Made by a program: the position numbers and the translations under genes. Below are positions 24,831 to 33,950 of a stretch of 64,000 bases of DNA, piece after piece. The stretch is taken from assembly GCA_963677245.1 (NCBI GenBank), contig OY781921.1, positions 248,001 through 312,000 on the forward strand, read 5' to 3'. Below the pieces are notes generated by a model. The model was given only the letters and a program-made list of their open reading frames with translations, was not told where the DNA came from and ran no database searches. Every line of letters starts with the position of its first letter. Positions within the stretch are counted from its first letter, which is position 1. The stretch comes from Saccharicrinis sp963677245. Lineage in GTDB: Bacteria > Bacteroidota > Bacteroidia > Bacteroidales > Marinilabiliaceae.

Positions 24831-26801
24831 GTGAAACAAAAATTAAAAATGCTCACGCTTGTTGCTTTCATCTCGTTTTGTGCAACAGCAAAAATCTACA
24901 GTCAAGCTATTCAGATAGATGTAGATCATCCTACCACCAAAATTCAACCAACGATGTGGGGGATATTCTTTGAAGATATCAACTTTGCCGCGGATGGCGG
25001 ATTATATGCCGAATTGGTAAAAAACAGATCGTTTGAATTTATAAAACCTACCATGGGGTGGGAAATCAAAGATTTTAGAAGAGAACCTAAGACATTTAAT
25101 ATTGTTAACAGGGGCGAAAAAAATCCACAAAATCCTCGATATGCCAGAGTGAATCTTAATAATAATACATTAAGTATGGTAAATGAAGGCTTTAGAGGAA
25201 TGGGTGTTAAAGAAAGCAATACCTATCATTTTTCGGTATTGGCTGCTTTAGATAAAGATTCAAAAGCTACCTTATCTGTAACTTTATTGGATGAAAAGGG
25301 AGAAGCTATTGGTACCAGTTCTTTAGAAATTGAAGGTACTGATTGGAAAAAATATGAGACGAGTTTTACTTGTTCAAAAACAGAAGCTAAGGCAAAGCTT
25401 AAAGTGGAGATAGTAGGAGAGGGCTATGTGAATTTCGATATGGTTTCTTTGTTTCCGGCCGATACCTGGAAAAACAGAAAAGGTGGTTTAAGAGCTGACT
25501 TGGTTCAATTGTTGGCTGATATGAATCCTGGTTTTTTCAGATTCCCTGGAGGATGTATTGTCGAAGGAAGAGATTTAAGTAAGCGTTATCAATGGAAAAA
25601 GACGGTTGGTCCTGTTGAAGAGAGAACTGCAATCATTAATAGATGGAATACAGAGTTTGAACACCGTCCTGCTCCGGATTATTATCAATCCTTTGGTGTT
25701 GGTTTCTATGAGTATTTCTTATTGTCAGAAGATATGGGAGCGGAACCGCTACCTATTTTAAATTGCGGAATGGCTTGTCAGTTTAATACAGCCGAGGTGG
25801 TTCCCTTAGATGAATTAGAGCCATATGTACAAGATGCACTTGATTTAGTTGAGTTCGCCAATGGATCAACTGATACAAAATGGGGAAAATTAAGAGCTGA
25901 TATGGGACATCCCGAGCCTTTTAATTTAAAATATCTGGGTGTGGGTAATGAGCAATGGGGACCTCAGTATTTTGAGCGATATGCCATTTTTGAAAAGGCC
26001 ATTATGGAAAAGTATCCTGAAATAAATATTATTTCTACAACCGGTCCTTTCCCCGATGATAACTTGTTTCATTATGCCAAAGGAGAGCTTAAAAAATACA
26101 ATGCGCCTATAGTAGATGAGCATTATTATCGCGATCCTAAATGGTTTTTTGATAATGCTACACGATATGATGAGTATAACAGAGAAACTTATAAAATATT
26201 TGCCGGAGAATATGCAGCGCAAAGCGTAGCTGTATGTAGTCCGGAGAATAATAACAACTGGCACTGTGCACTTTCTGAAGCAGCCTTTATGACTGGATTA
26301 GAACGCAATGCTGATGTAGTTTGGATGTGTTCTTATGCACCTTTGTTTGCGCACGTGGAGGGATGGCAATGGCGACCTGACTTAATTTGGTTCGACAACC
26401 TGAATGCTTTGGCTACACCGAACTATTATGTGCAAAAACTTTTTGGTGTGAATAGCGGAACCGACTTATTAAAAGTAGACCTAGATGGTAAAGCCTTAAC
26501 TGGTCAAAATGGTATTTTTGCTTCATCTGTTTGGGATGCAGATACGAAAGAAGTAGTGATAAAGGTGGTTAATAATAACAAGGAAGCTAAAGCAACTACC
26601 TTTGCTTTAAACTCTTCTAAGAAATTTGCTTCAAAAGCTAAGTTAACTGTTATGAGTAGTGAAGATTTGGAAGTGATTAATACTTTGGAAAAACCTAATG
26701 AAATTGTTCCTAAGGATAAGGAAATAAAGATTTCAGGTGATTCCGTAAAGATTGATCTTGCACCTTATTCATTATCTGTTATTAGAGTAAAGCAAAAATA
26801 G
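24831..26801 (+). CDS. Secreted alpha-L-arabinofuranosidase (GH51)
   Basis: 656 residues counting from GTG 24831, chosen because it gives a positively charged signal peptide (KQKLKMLTLVAFISFCATA). Starting at ATG 24849 would remove the charged segment. After a CBM-like N-terminal beta domain comes the GH51 barrel: GVGNEQWG with acid/base E374 and KIFAGEYAAQS with nucleophile E460, matching the long plant/Bacteroidetes type. It removes arabinofuranosyl residues from plant or algal polysaccharides outside the cytoplasm. No SusC/SusD genes or other glycosidases adjoin it. Confidence 0.9.
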   Translation: MKQKLKMLTLVAFISFCATAKIYSQAIQIDVDHPTTKIQPTMWGIFFEDINFAADGGLYAELVKNRSFEFIKPTMGWEIKDFRREPKTFNIVNRGEKNPQNPRYARVNLNNNTLSMVNEGFRGMGVKESNTYHFSVLAALDKDSKATLSVTLLDEKGEAIGTSSLEIEGTDWKKYETSFTCSKTEAKAKLKVEIVGEGYVNFDMVSLFPADTWKNRKGGLRADLVQLLADMNPGFFRFPGGCIVEGRDLSKRYQWKKTVGPVEERTAIINRWNTEFEHRPAPDYYQSFGVGFYEYFLLSEDMGAEPLPILNCGMACQFNTAEVVPLDELEPYVQDALDLVEFANGSTDTKWGKLRADMGHPEPFNLKYLGVGNEQWGPQYFERYAIFEKAIMEKYPEINIISTTGPFPDDNLFHYAKGELKKYNAPIVDEHYYRDPKWFFDNATRYDEYNRETYKIFAGEYAAQSVAVCSPENNNNWHCALSEAAFMTGLERNADVVWMCSYAPLFAHVEGWQWRPDLIWFDNLNALATPNYYVQKLFGVNSGTDLLKVDLDGKALTGQNGIFASSVWDADTKEVVIKVVNNNKEAKATTFALNSSKKFASKAKLTVMSSEDLEVINTLEKPNEIVPKDKEIKISGDSVKIDLAPYSLSVIRVKQK

Positions 26802-26875
26802 GTTTATAGCATGCAAAAAAACAGGATGCTTGTTTTTTAAACAAATTCAGGTATGATTTGGGGATAAAGAAGTAG

Positions 26876-27421
26876 TTATCTTTCTAATAAAGAAAATTCT
26901 GCTTCTTTATCCTCATTTTTTTTATCATTAATCGAAATACCGATGTGATTGCTGGTTACTTTAGTTGTTTCAATATGTGTTAAATTTCTGATGTGATTAA
27001 TCTTATCCGTAGTGTCAAATATTATTTTGTCATAAGTCTCAAAATCGATTGGAGTAAGCTCTTCACCAATTTCTGCCTTTACCTTAATGTATTGTAAACC
27101 ATTAAACGCATTGTTTACAATGTCTTGTACTGTGGTCATGGTAGCCTGCATAGTTGCTACTTGTTCTTGCTGAATCTGCATTATTTTACTTCTGCTCTTC
27201 ACGCATCTTATTCTATCAATTACTAAGCCAATAATCAGTATAACGATTGACATCATCAATTCATCAATCTCATACATTTCCATGCTTTGTAAAAAAGTAA
27301 TACAATTTTCAGTTATATCTAAATTCCATATTAATGAAGAAGTAAAAATAATTATGGATATGAAGAAAGATATAATTGTATATTCAAATTTATGCAATCT
27401 CATTAGCGGATAAATACTCAT
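26876..27421 (-). CDS. Small membrane protein with histidine-kinase-like helical domain
   Basis: 181 residues with two transmembrane helices (about 12-33 and 52-70) followed by a helical cytoplasmic domain. The latter (TTVQDIVNNAFNGLQYIKVKAEIG ... DKIIFDTTDKINHIRNL) resembles the dimerisation helices of histidine kinases in general form, but no phosphoacceptor His in the H-box position, no ATPase domain and no sensor part are seen. Its role is unknown and it may be a degenerate or accessory sensor. Transcribed divergently from purL. Confidence 0.6.
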   Translation of the reverse strand: MSIYPLMRLHKFEYTIISFFISIIIFTSSLIWNLDITENCITFLQSMEMYEIDELMMSIVILIIGLVIDRIRCVKSRSKIMQIQQEQVATMQATMTTVQDIVNNAFNGLQYIKVKAEIGEELTPIDFETYDKIIFDTTDKINHIRNLTHIETTKVTSNHIGISINDKKNEDKEAEFSLLER

Positions 27422-27745
27422 TGTATATGCAGAATTACAGTTTAATAGATGGTAATATTCATCAACAAAGAATTAATGATATAATATTAATGTTTAATTG
27501 ATGAATTTTTGGGTGTTTTACTAAATATTATTCTAAAGGTTTCGTAATTTAATATAAAAAATAAGTTTTGTAAACTTATTAATCTGCATAGAATGGATCG
27601 ATCTTCTTATCAAGGTGCTTTCAATGAGGAGAATATTCACTATATAGAATACTCAAAATAAAATTGAGTCGTAAATTGTAATTATTTGTTGGTTTGTTGT
27701 ACTTTTGCAGCTCAATTGATTAATACTTCAAAAAACAGGAAATTC
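27422..27745. other. Divergent intergenic region upstream of purL
   Basis: Contains the purL promoter (27676-27707) and an isolated perfect 9-bp inverted repeat AATAAGTTT-TGT-AAACTTATT at 27560-27580, which could be a regulator site. No small gene seen. Confidence 0.55.
27676..27707 (+). promoter_or_regulatory. purL promoter
   Basis: TTG at 27676-27678, a 21-base spacer and TACTTTTG at 27700-27707. This places the promoter inside the in-frame N-terminal extension from 27686, confirming that the true start is ATG 27746. Confidence 0.85.
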
Positions 27746-30700
27746 ATGGTCCTTTTCTTTAAAGGTAAATCTGATCAGATTTTAGCAGTAGGTTGCGAAA
27801 ATGACTTCTCAACCGAAGATGTAAAAAAGCTGGAATGGCTTTTTAGTGGTGCCACCAAGACCGACGAGCAGGAGTTAGGTGGCTTTTTTGTTGGTCCTCG
27901 TAAAGAGATGATTACACCGTGGAGCACCAATGCCGTTGAAATAACCCAAAATATGGGTTTAACAGGCATTACTCGTATTGAGGAATTCTATGGTGTGGCT
28001 GATGAAAATGCTGAGTTTGACCCTATGTTACAGGTATTGTATAAAGGACTGGCTCAGGATATTTTTACCATTGATAAGGAGCCTGATCCAATAATTGAAA
28101 TTGAAGATGTGGCGGCTTACAACAAAGCTGAAGGTTTGGCTTTAAGCGATGATGAGGTAGCTTATTTGGATGGGTTAGCTAAAAAACTGGGACGCAAATT
28201 AACCGATAGTGAAGTATTCGGGTTTTCGCAGGTCAACTCAGAGCACTGTCGTCATAAGATTTTCAACGGTACATTTATTATTGATGGAGAAGAAAAAGAA
28301 AGCTCTTTATTCAAATTAATTAAGCGTACTTCCGAAGAGAATCCAAATTTCCTTGTTTCTGCATATAAAGATAATGTGGCGTTTGTAGAAGGACCAAAGA
28401 TGGTGCAGTTTGCGCCTGAGAGTCATGATAAGCCGGATTATTTTACGACTAAAGAAATTGATACGGTTCTTTCATTAAAGGCCGAAACACATAACTTCCC
28501 AACCACAGTTGAACCTTTTAACGGGGCAGCAACGGGATCAGGAGGTGAAATCAGAGACCGATTAGGTGGAGGTAAAGCTTCTTTACCATTAGCAGGTACT
28601 GCGGTTTACATGACTTCTTATTCCCGTTCAGAGGAAGGAAGAACCTGGGAACAAGCAACTCCTGCACGTCCTTGGTTATATCAAACACCAGAGCAAATCT
28701 TAATTAAAGCTTCGAACGGAGCCAGTGATTTTGGTAACAAGTTCGGGCAACCTATGATTTGTGGCTCGGTGCTTACTTTCGAGCATTTTGAGAATCAAAA
28801 GAAGTTTGCTTTTGATAAAGTAATTATGATGGCCGGAGGTATTGGTTTTGCTAAAAAATCAGATGCCATCAAGGATACACCTAAAAAAGGAGATAAAGTA
28901 GTTATTTTAGGTGGAGATAATTATCGCATTGGAATGGGTGGAGGAGCTGTTTCCTCTGTGGCTACGGGGGAATTTGATAATTCCATAGAATTAAATGCCG
29001 TTCAGCGTTCAAACCCAGAAATGCAAAAAAGAGCCATGAATGCTATCAGAGCCATGGCCGAAGGAGAAGATAACCCAATTGTGTTAATCCATGATCATGG
29101 TGCAGGTGGTCACTTAAACTGTTTATCGGAACTTGTTGAAGAAACAGGAGGTACCATTCATCTTGGTAAATTACCTGTGGGTGATCCAACCTTATCTGCT
29201 AAAGAAATTGCAGGTAATGAGTCTCAGGAAAGAATGGGACTGGTATTACACGAAAAAGATATTGAAAGACTTAAGAAAGTTGCAGATCGTGAGCGTTCGC
29301 CAATGTATGTAGTTGGAGAAACGACTGGCGATATGAGTTTTGTATTTAGAGATGATAAAGGAAATGCACCAATCAACTGGCAATTAGCTGATATGTTTGG
29401 TAATCCTCCTAAAACCATTATGCAAGACAAAACTGTTGAAGAGAAATTTGCAGCAGTAGAATATGATGCAGCTAAAATAGAAGCATACATTAAAGATGTA
29501 TTACAGTTAGAGGCTGTTGCTTGTAAGGATTGGTTAACCAATAAAGTAGACCGATCGGTAACAGGTAAAGTTGCCAAGCAGCAGTGTGCTGGTGAGGTTC
29601 AGGTTCCATTGAACAATCTTGGAGCAACTGCATTGGATTATACCGGAACAAAAGGTTTAGCTACTTCTGTTGGTCATGCACCTGCTGTGGCTATGATTGA
29701 TCCTGCTGCCGGTTCAAAGATTGCCATTGCTGAATCTTTAACCAACTTAGTTTGGGCACCAATGACACATGGCATTAAAGGTGTGTCTTTAAGTGCTAAC
29801 TGGATGTGGCCTTGTAAAAACGAAGGTGAAGATGCACGTTTATATAAAGCGGTTGAGGCAGTAAGTGACTTCGCAACTGACCTGGGAATTAATATCCCAA
29901 CAGGAAAGGATTCATTGTCAATGACGCAAAAGTACAAAGATGGTGATGTAGTATACTCTCCTGGTACTGTTATTATTTCTGCAGCTGCAGAGGTGAGTGA
30001 TGTTAAGAAAATTGTAGAGCCTGTATTGGTAAAAGATATAGATACTTCAGTTATTTATATTGATTTATCATTCGATAGCCATAAACTAGGAGGTAGTTCA
30101 TTTGCGCAGGTAGTGCATAAGTTAGGAGCTGAAGCACCAACTATTGCAGATACTGATTATTTTAAAAATGGTATCGAAACTATTCAAGAACTTATTAATA
30201 AAGATTTGATCCTTGCAGGACATGATATTTCTGCCGGAGGTATGCTTACTGCACTTCTAGAAATGTGTTTTGCCAATAATAGTTTTGGTATTAAAGCTGA
30301 TCTTTCTGAGATTACAGAGGATGATTTAGTTAAGATTTTATTTGCTGAAAATCCAGGTGTTTTAGTTCAGGTAAAAGATGTTGCTCAGGTAAAAGCCTTA
30401 TTGGAAGAAAAAGATTTAGGTTATCAGGTTATTGGTTCTCCGGTTGAGGAAAGATTTTTATCTGTTACCAAAGGAGGTCAAAACTTAAGTTTCGATATCA
30501 ACGAAATGAGAGACATCTGGTATAAAACTTCTTATTTGTTAGATAGAAAACAAAGTACTGCAGAGCTGGCTAAAGAGCGTTTTGATAATTACAAAAAGCA
30601 GGCTTTAGAGTTTAACTTTGGAGTTGACTTTAAAGGTAAACTAGGAGATTACGGTTTAAGCTTATCTCGTCAGGAGAAATCAGGAGTTAAAGCGGCCATT

Positions 30701-31438
30701 ATTCGCGAAAAAGGTGTGAATGGTGATAGAGAAATGGCTTACTCTATGTATTTAGCCGGTTTCGATGTGAAAGATGTTCACATGACTGACCTTATTACTG
30801 GTAGAGAAACTTTAGAAGATGTAAACCTGATTGTGTTTGTTGGAGGTTTCTCAAACTCCGATGTGTTGGGATCAGCAAAAGGATGGGCAGGAGCTTTCTT
30901 ATATAATGAAAAAGCAAAAGCAGCCTTAGATGCTTTCTATCAGAGAAAAGATACCTTGAGTTTAGGAGTTTGTAACGGTTGTCAGTTGATGGTTGAATTA
31001 GGATTAGTTTATCCTGACCATGAAGAAAAGCCAACCATGTTGCATAATAATTCGCATAAGTTTGAATCAAACTTTGTGAATATGAGTATTCCTGAAAATA
31101 ATTCTGTGATGTTGAATTCATTGGCAGGAAACAGATTAGGAGTTTGGATTGCACATGGTGAAGGTAAGTTTAATATGCCTTACGCTGAGGATCAATATAA
31201 TATTGTAGGGAAATATTCATATGAGGCTTATCCTGCAAATCCTAATGGTAGTGACTTTAGTACTGCAGCCATCTGTTCAACAGATGGACGTCATTTAGCT
31301 ATGATGCCTCACCTGGAAAGAGCTATTTTCCCTTGGCAGTGGGCACATTATCCTGAAAATAGAAAATCGGATGAAGTATCACCTTGGATAGAAGCATTTG
31401 TAAATGCTCGTAAATGGGTTGAGAGCAAAACAATTTAA
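27746..31438 (+). CDS. purL: Phosphoribosylformylglycinamidine synthase
   Basis: 1230 residues from ATG 27746. This is the single-chain large PurL form with the N-terminal linker domain, two ATP-binding/synthetase halves (GQVNSEHCRHK-like motif near 180, HNFPT motif, DHGAGGH region) and a C-terminal class I glutamine amidotransferase domain (GVCNGCQLM nucleophile Cys). It converts FGAR, glutamine and ATP to FGAM in purine biosynthesis. The length is close to the family norm of about 1300. A promoter directly upstream and a terminator at 31463-31489 mark it as a one-gene unit. Confidence 0.95.
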   Translation: MVLFFKGKSDQILAVGCENDFSTEDVKKLEWLFSGATKTDEQELGGFFVGPRKEMITPWSTNAVEITQNMGLTGITRIEEFYGVADENAEFDPMLQVLYKGLAQDIFTIDKEPDPIIEIEDVAAYNKAEGLALSDDEVAYLDGLAKKLGRKLTDSEVFGFSQVNSEHCRHKIFNGTFIIDGEEKESSLFKLIKRTSEENPNFLVSAYKDNVAFVEGPKMVQFAPESHDKPDYFTTKEIDTVLSLKAETHNFPTTVEPFNGAATGSGGEIRDRLGGGKASLPLAGTAVYMTSYSRSEEGRTWEQATPARPWLYQTPEQILIKASNGASDFGNKFGQPMICGSVLTFEHFENQKKFAFDKVIMMAGGIGFAKKSDAIKDTPKKGDKVVILGGDNYRIGMGGGAVSSVATGEFDNSIELNAVQRSNPEMQKRAMNAIRAMAEGEDNPIVLIHDHGAGGHLNCLSELVEETGGTIHLGKLPVGDPTLSAKEIAGNESQERMGLVLHEKDIERLKKVADRERSPMYVVGETTGDMSFVFRDDKGNAPINWQLADMFGNPPKTIMQDKTVEEKFAAVEYDAAKIEAYIKDVLQLEAVACKDWLTNKVDRSVTGKVAKQQCAGEVQVPLNNLGATALDYTGTKGLATSVGHAPAVAMIDPAAGSKIAIAESLTNLVWAPMTHGIKGVSLSANWMWPCKNEGEDARLYKAVEAVSDFATDLGINIPTGKDSLSMTQKYKDGDVVYSPGTVIISAAAEVSDVKKIVEPVLVKDIDTSVIYIDLSFDSHKLGGSSFAQVVHKLGAEAPTIADTDYFKNGIETIQELINKDLILAGHDISAGGMLTALLEMCFANNSFGIKADLSEITEDDLVKILFAENPGVLVQVKDVAQVKALLEEKDLGYQVIGSPVEERFLSVTKGGQNLSFDINEMRDIWYKTSYLLDRKQSTAELAKERFDNYKKQALEFNFGVDFKGKLGDYGLSLSRQEKSGVKAAIIREKGVNGDREMAYSMYLAGFDVKDVHMTDLITGRETLEDVNLIVFVGGFSNSDVLGSAKGWAGAFLYNEKAKAALDAFYQRKDTLSLGVCNGCQLMVELGLVYPDHEEKPTMLHNNSHKFESNFVNMSIPENNSVMLNSLAGNRLGVWIAHGEGKFNMPYAEDQYNIVGKYSYEAYPANPNGSDFSTAAICSTDGRHLAMMPHLERAIFPWQWAHYPENRKSDEVSPWIEAFVNARKWVESKTI

Positions 31439-31462
31439 GAATAGGAATATATAATGTATAAG

Positions 31463-31489
31463 AAAGCCAGGTAGATTAACCTGGCTTTT
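31463..31489 (+). terminator. Terminator after purL
   Basis: AAAGCCAGGT-AGATTA-ACCTGGCTTT, a 10-bp stem followed by T runs. Located just past purL and just before the end of the convergent gene on the other strand. Confidence 0.85.
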
Positions 31490-31512
31490 CTTTTTTATTT
31501 AATGCTGATATA

Positions 31513-31881
31513 TTAACCTTGATATTCTGCACTACCAAATCCTAAAATTGGGTAAAAAATGACTCCAAGGAATAGTAGACCTAAAGTAAAACCAGTGCCT
31601 TTGCCAAAACTCGTTGATAATGCATGAAGAAGCATAATTGCGAAAATAAAATTAACGACTGGAACAAAGAGTAAAATAAATATCCACCATACCGGCTTCT
31701 TGGTTATTTCAAGAAGTACGATGGTGTTATAAACGGGAATAATTGCAGCCCATCCTGGCTTTCCTGCTTTTTCAAAGATTTTCCATAATGAGATGATCAT
31801 TAAGATTGCGATTGCTAAAAAGAACAATAGACCTACGGTACCTATGGCGGCAAAAATACCAACCGACTCATTCATTTCCAT
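31513..31881 (-). CDS. DUF5684-family membrane protein 1
   Basis: 122 residues, four hydrophobic helices with the family pattern KIFEKAGKPGWAAIIPVYNTIV and WWIFILL segments, ending in a Tyr/Gly tail. DUF5684 proteins are small membrane proteins often found next to signal peptidase genes, with no assigned function. It is about 45-50% identical by eye to the neighbouring 125-residue paralogue (GWxIxIPxYNxIV, PxWWxFxxL, GFTxGLxFLxxIFYPIL), so the pair is a tandem duplication. A near-consensus promoter (TTG, 19 bases, TATATTTA) is visible upstream on the minus strand. Confidence 0.8.
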   Translation of the reverse strand: MEMNESVGIFAAIGTVGLLFFLAIAILMIISLWKIFEKAGKPGWAAIIPVYNTIVLLEITKKPVWWIFILLFVPVVNFIFAIMLLHALSTSFGKGTGFTLGLLFLGVIFYPILGFGSAEYQG

Positions 31882-32070
31882 AAATAATAAGATTAAATTA
31901 GTTTGTGTTATTTCCTACTCGTAAGGTTTTTCGGTTTCACCCCGTTTGTAATGGTTTCCGGACTCCATGAAATTTAACAACTAAATATAGTATTTAAAGT
32001 TAGCTTTCCAAAGCAAAAGTTTTTGTTGAATGATCTTATAAGGTATTTTTGTTTAGATGGTTATAAAAAC

Positions 32071-32096
32071 AAAGCCGGATTTATTAGTCCGGCTTT
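32071..32096 (-). terminator. Terminator after DUF5684 protein 2
   Basis: AAAGCCGGA (32071-32079) pairs with TCCGGCTTT (32088-32096); it lies just beyond the stop of the gene that starts at 32489. A T-rich flank follows on the minus strand. Confidence 0.8.
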
Positions 32097-32111
32097 TGTT
32101 GTATATAACCT

Positions 32112-32489
32112 TTAGTAAGTAACATGTGATCCAACATACTTTGCATCGCCAAAGGCCAGTATTGGATAAAATATAATGGGCAGAAATATTAATCCAATGG
32201 TAAAGCCAACTCCCTTGTCAAAACTTTTAGATAGCAGGTTAGTGGCCCAGATAGCAAATACAAAAGACAAAGGTGGAAATAGAACAAGGAATAACCACCA
32301 CCATGGTTTTCCAATAATTTCGATATACACAATTACATTGTAAATTGGAATTAGAATGGCCCATCCGGGTTTATGGGCTTTTGTAAATATCTTCCAACCC
32401 ACAATAATTGAAAACAACCAGATAATTAAGGTAAATATTCCTGCACCACCCATGGCAGCAAACATACCTGTAGATTCATTTAGTTCCAT
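32112..32489 (-). CDS. DUF5684-family membrane protein 2
   Basis: 125 residues with four hydrophobic segments, KAHKPGWAILIPIYNVIV, PWWWLFLVL and FTIGLIFLPIIFYPIL in the same positions as in the protein at 31513. The paralogue pair is separated by 230 bases with its own terminator, so the two genes are transcribed separately. Function not known. The N-terminus (ELNESTGMFAAMGGAG) closely matches that of the first copy, showing recent descent. Confidence 0.8.
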   Translation of the reverse strand: MELNESTGMFAAMGGAGIFTLIIWLFSIIVGWKIFTKAHKPGWAILIPIYNVIVYIEIIGKPWWWLFLVLFPPLSFVFAIWATNLLSKSFDKGVGFTIGLIFLPIIFYPILAFGDAKYVGSHVTY

Positions 32490-32629
32490 AACTTTTATAT
32501 TTAAGTTAGTAAGTTTGTTTATCCGAATTCAAAGAAAGTCTAATATGTTTCTTAGAATCACCTATATAAAAGTTAGCAATTTTAATGGCTATAATCAAGT
32601 TTCAGTTTGTTGAAACAGAATAATGAATG

Positions 32630-33664
32630 CTATGGGTTGATGTTGCCTGAGTGAATATTTGTTTCTTTAACTACTATAAGACCTAAAATGCCATTTTTAA
32701 TAACGAAGGTAACTTGGTTATGCTTCTTTATTTCTTCAGTATCAAAGAAGGTTCTCAAATAAACATATTTCTGATAGGCATTATCATTCAGGATAATGGT
32801 TGCATAAACACTTGAAGAGTATTGAAAATCATATTTGTACCAATACGTTTCTGAAATAGGATTAAAAGAAAAGATATAATTGATTAAGAACAAAAGGTTA
32901 AGTATTAATGGAGCAGCGACTATTTTATAGAGATATCTATAATATCTTCTTTTTATCCTTTTTGACGTATAGTAGGTTGTAATAAATCCAAGTAAGTAGA
33001 GCAGTGCAACATATCTGAATTGAATTAATGTATTTAGCGTAATCTGAAAAAATAGAAAAATATTAATGAAGTTAAAGATGACGATGTTAATGGCTTTAGA
33101 CTGAATGGTTGATTCACTTTTTAGGTAAAGACTTTTAAGATTGATTTTCTTATAAATATTAATTAAAAAGCTGAGCCATAGCGGTGACGTAGGTAAAATT
33201 ATAATAGCGCTAAATATTAATGACATGGGACCATGTTCTCTGTAGCTTAGAACAGGCAATCCAACAACCAACATTAAAACCAAAGCTGTTACCAATACAT
33301 CAGCTAATACATTAATAGCTTCGGTGGTTTTATAGATATCTGATTTAATGTAAGCTTCGTACCTCATGCGGGCATACTCCCGTGCACGCGCTCTGGCTTT
33401 TTCTCTTTCTTTTTCTTGCCATTGTTGTTGATATGCAGCTTGTTTTTGTGCTTGTTGCTTTTGTCGGTTGATTCTGTTGGTGGAATGACCAGTAGTATTT
33501 AATAGGTATTCATAAGCTTCGTTGAGTAAAATAAATTGTTCGTGGGCGCTTTCTGATTTATTTCTATCAGGGTGAAGATATTTAGCTTTTGTTCTATATG
33601 CTTTTTTTATCTGATCTAAAGTCGCATTTTGAGTTACTCCTAGTATTTGGTAATAATTATTCAT
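32630..33664 (-). CDS. Membrane-anchored J-domain protein
   Basis: 344 residues. The N-terminal J domain (1 to about 62) has HPD at 31-33 (KYLHPDRNK), so it can stimulate an Hsp70. A charged Gln/Lys/Arg helix with coiled-coil character follows (about 65-110). The rest has several transmembrane segments (about 115-140, 150-170 and further ones towards 260). There is no Gly/Phe-rich or zinc-finger region, so it is not DnaJ itself but a specialised type III J-protein that would recruit DnaK to the membrane. Client unknown. Confidence 0.85.
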   Translation of the reverse strand: MNNYYQILGVTQNATLDQIKKAYRTKAKYLHPDRNKSESAHEQFILLNEAYEYLLNTTGHSTNRINRQKQQAQKQAAYQQQWQEKEREKARARAREYARMRYEAYIKSDIYKTTEAINVLADVLVTALVLMLVVGLPVLSYREHGPMSLIFSAIIILPTSPLWLSFLINIYKKINLKSLYLKSESTIQSKAINIVIFNFINIFLFFQITLNTLIQFRYVALLYLLGFITTYYTSKRIKRRYYRYLYKIVAAPLILNLLFLINYIFSFNPISETYWYKYDFQYSSSVYATIILNDNAYQKYVYLRTFFDTEEIKKHNQVTFVIKNGILGLIVVKETNIHSGNINP

Positions 33665-33950
33665 TTTTAGATCAGGGTTTTATATTATAGAAGTGCTCTA
33701 AAATAAGTAAAGTTTCTCTTTTAAGGTAAGATTGAACTTTTTATTTATCTTTGCGGATGAATTAAGACAGTTCGTTTACGCCATCCTGTCTATAAACAAA
33801 ACCAGGGTAGAATTAAGATACTTTTCTTGAGTACATATTTCTGTACGTATAATTCTATCTATTGTTTTGGGATTCATTCTATAGCTAATAGCCTTTAGAT
33901 GATTGTGGATGAGCTGTTTTAACGAAAAACTAATAGCTAATAAAAGTAAT
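33665..33950. other. Divergent/leader region before queC with structured segments
   Basis: Contains a -7 box TATCTTTG (33746-33753; no good -33) and, between it and queC, an extended inverted repeat TAGAATTA (33808-33815) / TAATTCTA (33850-33857) with inner GTAC...GTAC (33831-33834, 33843-33846). A second weak structure is GACAG/CTGTC near 33770-33790. The implied leader is about 190 bases. No recognised riboswitch. Confidence 0.5.

Noticed and set aside
33754..33800. preQ1-I riboswitch upstream of queC
   Set aside because: The A-rich tail looks similar, but the hairpin loop length and residues do not fit the class I consensus; kept only as a structured-leader observation.
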